A DNA stretch of 64,000 nt from Prostheceraeus crozeri. Taxonomy: Eukaryota > Platyhelminthes > Polycladida > Euryleptidae. Positions 56,381 to 64,000 of the stretch are shown one piece after another. The DNA is taken from contig CAJQUW010010456.1 in the NCBI GenBank assembly GCA_907163375.1, forward strand, positions 62,001 through 126,000, given 5' to 3'. The notes below the pieces were generated by a model that worked only from the letters and a program-made list of their open reading frames with translations, ran no database searches and was not told the origin of the DNA. Numbering within the stretch: the stretch's first letter is position 1; every line of letters begins with the position of its first letter. A program made the translations under genes and the position numbers.

Positions 56381-57540
56381 TAAGTCAATCCACTCTATTG
56401 AAACGACAAGAAAACGACACAGTATGACCATGATATGTTATTGAAACCCACACAGCTTTTTTGTTATACTACCAATTCATTTCATGTCTTCTATCCTATA
56501 CACTCAAAACCTGCAACGACATTTATTCTATTACACCTGAAATCTATTGACATATGATACATTACATTAAATCTTCGATATCAAATACTATCATGAAACA
56601 ACTAGCAGTACCTGACTCTAAACATGCACTGATTCCCACATTTATGACATTAGTAATTTTTTCTATCATGTGTGACTACATGCTCATCAATATGAAAGGC
56701 TTGCAGTGACTTAACTCTTAATGTGTCCATGTCAAGCTTTTGGAAATAACTTTTCATGTACAGTTGACATACAATCAATTTCAACGGATGCTCCAGTCAT
56801 AGCATGTTATTCCTGCTTTCGCACTCATGGTGTCATGCTGCATCAACAAGTTGCTTCTATCTAACTTTTACATGAATAAACCAAACGCCCTGATGCTATA
56901 TGATACTGTCTCGATATGCTATTGTTGTTTCTTTTAACTATGTCACTGATTCAAACAGTTAATTACTCTACCTATTCATTAAACTTTGCAATCTCAATCT
57001 TTGCTTTCATCGAATGTGAACCTCTAATTTACATACAACAACTATGATATGTGTTCTATCTTATACACTCAACCAGTAGAGACATTCATTCTGTTACATC
57101 CATGAACATGATGTGATAAAATTCACATCATCTCAAAACCCTTTAACAGCGCTTGTCTTCAAACATATGCTGAATCACACACACACAGCTTGTTTGTTAC
57201 ACTACCAATTCATTTCAATGTGGGCTAATCTTGCATCACTCATTTCATGTAACACAATTTTTCACTTTAATTATTCCCAGAATGTTACTGCAGTGGTCTC
57301 AACACAATCCCTACCATGTATTCTAACACTCTAATCACTGTGCAATGACTGTTGTGAATTGTATCGCATTCACGTGCATGACCCAGACTTGTAAAATCCT
57401 GTTACTCAGGTGTGAGAAGGTTATGAGAACCTAAGATGCTTCAGCGGTTCATTTCAATTTACACGAGTAACATTTGATGCTTTCATGTCTAGTAACATGT
57501 ATGAGTTACTTCATCACTCTAGTTTAATGGAGAATTTGAT
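56381..57540. other. Gene-free stretch in element B
   Basis: AT-rich, CA/TC-rich sequence with weak copies of the interior repeat. No gene recognised. Confidence 0.35.
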
Positions 57541-57659
57541 TATTCATTCTTAGCTCGCTGAAGATGAGTGTTTGTATCACACTGTGAAGAGAGATTGCAA
57601 ACTAATGAAGATAGAAATTTGATATCTGTATACGTTTGGCGTGTGAGTGGCCATCCTTT

Positions 57660-57796
57660 CATCCCTTTCATCAATTTTCAACCCATCCTCTGAGTTCAAC
57701 GGGCTTGGAACCGTCAGAAAGTGAAAACACTTTCTGGCCTCATTATGGGTAGCCTCATGAAGGCTGTTTGGGACATTCACTAGCCTCATGAAGGCT
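57660..57796 (-). terminator. Histone-like 3' hairpins of the coiled-coil gene
   Basis: Two identical 15-base hairpins AGCCTTCATGAGGCT (57782-57796 and 57751-57765, minus sense). The second is flanked by CCAAAC before and ACCCA after, the flanks of the histone mRNA stem-loop. Then come an 8-bp hairpin AGAAAGTG/CACTTTCT and GACGGTTCCAAGCCCG. They lie just after the stop reached by the candidate splice at 57842-57902. Confidence 0.55.
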
Positions 57797-57821
57797 GTTC
57801 GTGGCGTTCTCCGACTCCTCT

Positions 57822-58977
57822 CTACTTTTGCTCGAAGATCTCTGTAAGAAAGAAAAATAGTGTTAGAGTTGATTGAGAGGCAATGACGTTCGAGTAACTT
57901 ACTAGGAATTTTCCTCTTCACTTTTCTCACTGAAAAATCACACAGTCGACCGTCTACCTCTATACTGATATGAATGCAGGTGACCCCACCTCCCTCATAG
58001 CACTCCTGTGTGGTGTTTAAATCATCTGTAACAGTAGGCACGTCACATACTTGGCTTCTGTAGATTGGCAGGTGTACCTCTACGTGTCTTCTCTTCATTT
58101 TCTTGTTGATGTCTTCAGCCTGACTAAGTCTCCTCTTCAGCTCATGATTTTCTTCTCTCATCCCTAGACAGTTCCTCTCTATTACACCAAGTCTGGTAAC
58201 CTCCTGCCTCTGATGATTCAACTCGGATACTACCTCCTCATAAGCCATCTCCTTCTCCTTCCATTCCCGCCTCTCTTTCATTAATGTTTCCTCTCTCTTC
58301 TGCAGCTGTAATACTTCCTCCTGTAAGACTTTCACCGTTCCCACTTTAATTTCTAGTTTTGCTATGTCCTGCACCATCTCTTTATTTTGTCTATTCATGG
58401 CCTCATAGCGATCTTTGAGCAGCATGTAATGGGTTTGCTGTGATGCTTTCGCCTTCAACTCATCTCTATCTAGAGCTCTTGTTTGCTCGCGTATACCGCC
58501 TTTCTTTGGCGTAGAAGTGTTAAGTGGCTCCTCTACACGTTCAGATGCGCGCTCAGATACATGTTCAGATTCCTGTTCACCACTCATGAAAACGGCTCTC
58601 ACCTCCTGTACTTCCCCTTCCTCCTCACTGCTGCTTGTATCGCTGAGGAAATGATCGCTCCCATCATCATCCAAGTCGACTATGTGTCTTACAGCCGCCC
58701 TCTCCTCCTGCCTTCGTCTATACAAGTCATCAAACCACTTTTTGAAGTGGCAGTTAGAAATAGACGCACTAGAACACTGGTCATGTCTTTTCCTAAATTC
58801 GACAAAGTCAGAGTCTGCTTCCACAGCATGATGGACACAGGTCTTTATTTCAAAGACCTTCTTATGCTCCCCAATGTGTTCCACCTGTCTCAAGTGCTTT
58901 TTGTATTCGGTCCCTCTGTATACTTTATCGCATGAACATCTTGTGACTCTGTAGCGCGAAGACTTTGATAAAACCAT
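57822..58977 (-). CDS. Zinc-finger/coiled-coil protein of element B
   Basis: Starts at the ATG at 58977 (MVLSKSSRYRV). About residues 13-35 have a C2H2-like group (CSCDKVYRGTEYKKHLRQVEH). Next is an acidic segment with HIVDLDDDGSDHF, another SUMO-interaction-like motif, and a Ser/Glu run. A long coiled coil follows, about residues 180-305 (for example LQEEVLQLQKREETLMKE), then a basic KKMKRRH. GTAAGT...TTTCTTACAG bounds a candidate 61-base intron (57842-57902). Splicing would end the protein 20 bases after the acceptor, at 57822. Unspliced, the frame runs to 57577. It could be a scaffold or nuclear DNA-binding factor. No polymerase motifs were seen. No named family recognised. Confidence 0.6.
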
Positions 58978-58984
58978 GTTCAAA

Positions 58985-59190
58985 CTACAAGATAAAAGTT
59001 AGTTATTTACTACAGTTCTCACAAGAAAGCACTGTTTATCAGAAACATGTTTGTAATAAATGGCATAGGACAGACAATGATGGCCCTAACCTTAAGACCC
59101 TAGTGTCAGAAAGTGTATCAGTGATGTCTGTAAGATCTAACTTTAAATCTCTAACTTAGAACGTCTAATAGCAAACGTCAGACGACTCAC
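58985..59190 (-). other. Candidate 5' UTR intron
   Basis: On the minus strand the donor CAACGGTGAGTCG and the acceptor TTTTATCTTGTAG bound 206 bases. The acceptor lies seven bases before the ATG at 58977. Confidence 0.5.
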
Positions 59191-59199
59191 CGTTGAAAG

Positions 59200-59834
59200 G
59201 AGGAAACAGGAGTGACATTGGGTAGGGAGAAGCGCCTTACATACTTCTCTCCCACAAAGACAGAATATGCCAATGTCCAAATTTGGTCATGTCTCCTTCA
59301 AACGATTTCATCTCACCATATTTGGAATCTCAACCGCTAATTTTCCTGACTGACGCAGAGAGTCAAGATTGCCATAAATGGACATTCTCGCTTCGTTGTG
59401 ATGGAAGGGGAATGACGCTCGGCTCACGCTTTGTGATAGCGATCTCTTTATCCTGAGTGGCAAGTTTGTATGACCCTCAAGTGAACTGAATGTATCCGAA
59501 GATGAAAAGATTGAATAGTTCCTAGTGTGTGATAAAATACATGGAATGATAAACGTACAGATGCTCACAATGATACTTAGGGGCTTCACACCATTTGAAT
59601 GTTTTCTTATATCATGCTCACTTTCGAAGGATGCTTGTAAAGTTCAATACTGCATTCCCATGACATTTCAATTTTATGTGTTTGTACAAGTGTATAAGCT
59701 TTCACTGGACTCGCATCGTCTTATAAAGTGTTCGTTTACGCAGCGCATGAAGCTATATCTCTCAATGACGTTGAACTCAATCTCTCACACACACGCACGC
59801 ACACACATTGTCACTTAAACCATGACTGGAATAC
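59200..59834. other. Upstream region of the coiled-coil gene and gap
   Basis: A TATGTAAGG TATA-like box lies on the minus strand near 59235. A short CA microsatellite (CACACACACGCACGCACACAC) lies near 59787. No other gene. Confidence 0.35.
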
Positions 59835-60110
59835 AGTTCTCACACATCAACTTTATTTCTAACGTTACAAATGCTGAAAGGATTCTAACATTATTTTATA
59901 CGTCCCCTATCTTACACATACTGAAAGGATTCTAACATAATTTCAAACTTAACAAACATCAACTATATTTCTAACGTTACAAACAGTGAAATGCTTGTGA
60001 CACTATTTTATACTTTACCTATCTTGCAAACACTGAAATGATTCTGATATTATTCCAAACTTTACAAACAGTAAAATGGTTGTAAATTTATTACTAAGCC
60101 AATCCACTCT
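59835..60110. repeat. Interior dispersed repeat array, copy 2
   Basis: Same ordered words as 55950-56380, in the same direction, with small differences. Confidence 0.65.
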
Positions 60111-61500
60111 GTTTGAAGCCCAACTGTATGTGAAAAAAAACGACACAGTATGACCATGATATGTTATTGAAACCCATACAGCTTTTTGTTACACTAACAA
60201 TTCAATTCAATGTGAGCTAATCTTGTATCACTCATTTCATACGACATAACTTTCACTTTACTTATTCCTACAATGCTACTACTATGTATTTTAAACTTTA
60301 TGAGTTCGCTTTCACTTCTATCTCACACTTTCTTCATCATCTAACCAAGTGAATGACATTGATGATACATTATCTGACTAAACGCATTGAGTCACATTCT
60401 ACACAAACAGATATTAATAACAGGGATCATATAAAACGCCAAGTCTTGTCATAGGCTTGACTATGCTATGGACTTAGTGATTTATCTATGTAACTTACAC
60501 TTTTAAAACGCTAAATCCTTAGATCTCAACACAGGGACACCTATCCTATGGATTTAGGAGTTTTGCTGTATAATTTAGTAAACTTATGTCTCTGTCAGCA
60601 TACGACTTTTAAAATACAACACTGACTGATGAATGACGTTCATATATTCCTAGATTGGATAACAAGAAACTTTCCTGCGTTGACTATTATATATTTTCCT
60701 CATCAACTCTTTACACACTTATGATTCCAATCACTAAGTTACATACAACGCTTCTATTGAACATGTATCAATCACCTTTCAGCTGACCACATCAAATGTA
60801 AAGTGTATAACATAATGAGCATGTGACTATCTCTCATCAACGATATGAAATCTGTCTTTTCACCATGAGAATTAAGTCTTGCCTTCAAAGCCATTTTATA
60901 AAGCGAACATATGCATCACGTATTCTACACTAAAAGAGATCGTTCATTTGTGTTATCCAAAGCCCTAAGTCCCTAAACCCAACGGTAGGTAACCCTACCC
61001 CTTAGATGATGGACTTTAGCAATCTAACTATGTCATTCACCAATGGCTAAGTTAGTAAATGCATGTATACACTCTACAACAACAGTTATCATTGATGTAT
61101 GTTATATAAAACGCTAAATCTCTAAGTCCAACCGTGACTGTCATTGCCTGCATTACTATACAACATGTTGCTCTGATGATTCTTCCACCACCCTTACTAT
61201 TTCCATTTGAGGGGTAGTGAAGAAATAAATTCATGACTTCAGGTCTAAACCTCTCTCTACACACGTTTATATTTCACACCATGTAAAAGATCCTTGCTAC
61301 TTATCATAGAGACTTTAAAACTTTAAACATGATGATTTCATGGCAGTTAGACCTTTGAAGATGTGTGTTGGACAAGTTTAACACTTGTCATGAAGTTGCG
61401 TTCTCATCAGAAGAATTTAATAAGAGCTTCTTCATTTTCTAAGAAAGATAGAGATCCTTGAATCTAGTGTTTGTGTGTGGCACAGTCTGTAACTTTTCTT
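60111..61500. other. Gene-free stretch with TATA modules
   Basis: Diverged copies of the ACCCTAAATCC / AACCGTAG / GATGATGGACTTTAG module at about 60948-61022 and 61085-61130, the latter with TATATAAAACGCTAAATC. No gene follows either closely. Confidence 0.4.
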
Positions 61501-61582
61501 CGTTAATAGGGTGGCCTCCAACGAATTGGTGACCGGGCCCTCGGAAGGACCGATGGAATACTTCGATTACTCGAAGTATTCC
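61500..61582 (-). terminator. 3' hairpin region of the 78-aa gene, stop codon in a loop
   Basis: GGAATACTTCGA and TCGAAGTATTCC form a perfect 12-bp stem (61555-61582) whose four-base loop holds the TAA stop. Downstream in gene sense are GGTCCTTCCGAGGGCC, the hairpin CCAATTCGTTGG, then GGCCACCC and GAAGAAAAG, matching the order seen at 11611-11643. Confidence 0.6.
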
Positions 61583-61803
61583 GGACGCTGAATTCTCAGT
61601 GACGCCAGATATTCTAGCACCATATCCCTAAATAAAGGGTTCTCCACAAGCTCATGTGGAATAAGATGGACGGGGCAGCGAATTGCTTCGCCTTTCTCTG
61701 CCTGCAAAGCAGCCAGGAGAAAGACTTTCCCCATCTTCACCCTGCATCCACAGCGGAGCTCAAGGGTTCGACTCATGTCAAAGAAAGCGATATCGAAAGA
61801 CAT
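61567..61803 (-). CDS. 78-aa Cys-rich protein
   Basis: Opens at a clean ATG (MSFDIAFFDMSRTLEL), with an ATATAAGG box 44 bases upstream (plus 61847-61854). It contains RCGCRVKMGKVF and, 15 residues after that, IRCPVH. This Cys-x-Cys...Cys-Pro-x-His spacing could bind one zinc, like half of a RING or treble-clef knuckle. A helical C-terminal region follows (LVENPLFRDMVLEYLASL). Product and role are unknown. The promoter type and hairpin 3' end place it with the accessory genes of both elements. Confidence 0.55.
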   Translation of the reverse strand: MSFDIAFFDMSRTLELRCGCRVKMGKVFLLAALQAEKGEAIRCPVHLIPHELVENPLFRDMVLEYLASLRIQRPEYFE

Positions 61804-62017
61804 TGCTTCAAACGACTTGTAATTGATGAATGAGTGTGAACGTCTCCCTTATATTTCTCACACATTTTTGTAACTGGCTAGCAAGACATTGAAGAATTGA
61901 ACAAATCGGCAGTGTCCATGCTTTAACAGCAAATGGTGACTTGCGCGCGCGGAGTGTACAGTAACGAATTGTCAACGTGAGAATCCTTTCAGCCGCCCAC
62001 GATAATCTCTTCGACGC
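61804..62017. other. Upstream region of the 78-aa gene
   Basis: Holds the TATA-like box and GCGCGCGCGG near 61946. It ends at the inner edge of the right TIR. Confidence 0.4.
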
Positions 62018-64000
62018 GATAGCAATGAGCTGTGTGGGAATCAGCCAGGTGCTACGATACGTTCCTACATCCTGGGACAGATGTGATAGCTCTCTGTTTC
62101 ATGTGACAGACGGGCGCCAGAGAGAGAGCGCGTACATCTTTGTGTTCTACTCCATCTGCTGAGGGGCTAGCGCGACAGACGATTGCCCACCGGCTGCGCT
62201 GTCATTCATCTTTGTGTTCTACTCTATCTGCTGAGGGGCAGTGCGACAGACAGGCGTCAGAGAGCACTTATGATTCTTTGTGGGCACAGGAGGGGTTTTT
62301 TCACTGATAGGTTTTATGATAAACATTTTGAATGGCAGCATGTTGACTATTGCAAGCCATGTTAAATGTCATGTTTACATCGTCTGCATTCACACAGAAA
62401 ATGCTGTTTCCTACAAATGAGTTTTCTACACAGACGTATTCATTGTGTGAGTTCAAGGGTCGAGTCCTTAAACTAAGACTTATGCGTTTCTACAGGTCTT
62501 TATATCAGCTTTCAACACGCCTGCAATCTATGAAAGTTTTACCAACATAAAGTTGTTGACATAAAGTTTCTTACACCGCAGTTCATGTTTACGACATTCA
62601 TTTGAATGTCAGACTATATGTTCATCTGTCTATGATGAGTGTAAACGTTGTCACAGTTCTCCTTTATTTCCCGTAAACTAGTTGTGACACTTTTGTGTTT
62701 CACTTCATCTAGCAGGTTGATTTTTATCTCAGACAATGTTTCCTATCTCATATGCATTCGACTAACAACGTTACAGGTTGTTATGTCTATACTTGTATGC
62801 TGTCGATGCAGAGTGCAAACACGCTGTCTGTCTTTATTTACAAAACACACACATTCAATTTGATAAAGGCAAACAACACATTTAGTAAAGCTGGTACGCT
62901 AACGAGTGTGACTGCAGAAACATTTTATAAAACTTTTTTCAACGTTCGCTAAGTTTCACAACAACCTGTCAAAGACTTCTTACAAAACTTATTTCAACAT
63001 TTGCGTTTAAGCGAACATGTGCTTCACGTATTCTACACGAACGGTTAACACATGTGATATAAAACCCTAAATCCAACGTAGAGGAGCCTAGCCTTGGATG
63101 ATGAACTTTACGACCCACGCGATTCAATGTCATGGAATACACACTCAACGTTTGTGACTACATCTGGTTTTATAAAACATTCAACACTTATTCCTATCCA
63201 TCTCACTTTTATATCCAACATGTTAAACTTAGACTTGATTTCAACCACTCAAGTCGTCAAAAACTTGCATGCGTTGTCCAATATTCAATTCATTCTGTAC
63301 ACAGATTCTCTTTACTTCACATCAAAAGTTAATGACTACCTAACAGATGTATTCACTCTGAATTTACACTTCACCGTTTGTGAAAAGACTCACATAAAAA
63401 GTTACTAACTATACATCATCAACCTGTGTTACAGTAAAAATATTTGACTATACTAGACTTTGCTTTTGCAAACCATGATACACTTTCTGACGACACTCAC
63501 GAATAAACGTCATGTTCAAACTTTATTTTCTCAAACGGGTGTCGCGGTAAATTATTTGACTACACTAACACTTGCATTTCATGACATTTGTGTTTCATAA
63601 AACATCATGATCAAATTTTCTAACTATACATCAACCTGTGTTGCAATAAAACCTTTGTACAACATGATAAAGTTTCTGACTAGACTTATGAATAAACGTC
63701 ATGATCAAACTTTCCAACTATACATCAACCTGTGTTACAGTAAAAATATTTGACTATACTAAACTTTGCTTTTACAAACCATGATACACTTTCTGATGAC
63801 ACTTACGAATAAACGTCATGATCAAACTTTCTAACTACATCAACCTGTGTTGCAATAAAACTTCTGCAAACCATGATACACTTTCTGACCTTTACTTTTA
63901 CAAACATGTGTTGTAGTAAAACTAGTTGACTACACTAACGCTAACATTTATGGCATGTGTTTCATAAAACGTCATGATCAAACTTTTCTAACTATAAATC
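62018..64000. repeat. Right terminal inverted repeat of element B (inner part)
   Basis: 62018-63405 is the inverse of 53735-55054 and looks nearly identical. It has one extra local duplication of about 90 bases around CTTTGTGTTCTACTC (62140-62250). From 63410 to the window end it is satellite like that at 52425-53440, with copies of CAACCTGTGT and ACTATACATC words. Confidence 0.85.
63056..63118 (+). promoter_or_regulatory. TATATAAAACCCTAAATCC-type module in the TIR
   Basis: GATATAAAACCCTAAATCC, AACGTAGAGGAGCCTA, GATGATGAACTTTACGACCC. The left TIR carries the inverse near 54030-54095. Confidence 0.45.

Larger units (their letters stand above)
50001..64000. mobile_element. Element B: relative of A without capsid genes (right end outside window)
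   Basis: Begins AGTAGTAATCCC at the break in hAT copy 2, giving an exact left end; the 5'-AG end matches the known Polinton terminus. Its tip repeats, promoter block, satellite and several modules match element A. The inner edge of its TIRs is at about 55054 and 62018, so the TIRs are about 5 kb and the full element about 17 kb, with some 3 kb beyond the window. The interior encodes accessory-type proteins only. It was inserted after hAT copy 2, so it is recent. Confidence 0.75.

Noticed and set aside
57660-57720. tRNA-like gene from the text GGTTCCAAGCC, similar to a Pol III B box
   Set aside because: No A box at the right distance, no cloverleaf and no T-run terminator; better explained as part of the shared 3' module.
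57577-58983. Coiled-coil ORF as a terminal protein or polymerase
   Set aside because: No polymerase, primase or exonuclease motif; the sequence is mostly heptad repeats and acidic linker.

Overview
The window comes from an animal genome, most likely a marine invertebrate. It is AT-rich, dense in DNA transposons and LTR/LINE debris, and has short GT-AG introns. I could not assign a phylum. I see no convincing host gene. The window is a layered set of mobile elements plus one long unannotatable stretch (about 30.4-47.6 kb).

Region 1 (1-about 15928): most of a Polinton-like, capsid-bearing element ('element A'). The window starts inside its left terminal inverted repeat (TIR); the right TIR ends near 15928. 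Between them is a virion-type gene set: a small membrane glycoprotein, a basic protein with a hydrophobic tail, an A32/FtsK-like packaging ATPase, basic core/minor proteins, an F54H12.2-like presumed major capsid protein, an adenain-like protease, a nuclease-like protein and a 544-aa minor-capsid-like protein. There are also an IAP/RING-like gene and small acidic accessory genes. No DNA polymerase B and no full integrase are visible. A 2.3-kb hAT-type element has jumped into it, and several genes are broken.

Region 2 (17563-26951): a young Gypsy-type LTR retrotransposon on the minus strand. A Tc1 DD34E transposon sits in gag, and a 3.4-kb long-TIR DNA element sits between the gag-protease part and the RT part. 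The ~300-bp cores of its two LTRs lie in opposite orientations.

Region 3 (27-50 kb): a 0.8-kb hAT derivative with a BED-finger remnant, two LINE fragments, MITE-like elements, and a second copy of the 2.3-kb hAT element. That copy carries a 745-bp foldback element and is cut at 50000 by element B.

Region 4 (50001-64000, runs off the window): 'element B', a relative of element A with the same TIR family but about 5-kb TIRs. Its roughly 7-kb interior holds accessory-type genes only (a SUMO-interaction-motif protein, a zinc-finger/coiled-coil protein with candidate introns, a Cys-rich 78-aa protein) and no capsid genes.

A and B share regulatory parts that suggest a two-class gene programme. 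Virion-type genes in A start 12-40 nt after a TAAGCAAA motif, and at least one convergent pair ends in AATAAA. Accessory genes in A and B have TATA boxes and end in 15-nt hairpins that resemble the histone mRNA 3' stem-loop. The TIRs carry their own CRE/E-box/TATA promoter and 97-bp satellite arrays. This shared architecture, split between a capsid-bearing and a capsid-less element with neither encoding a visible polymerase, is the best candidate here for an undescribed system.
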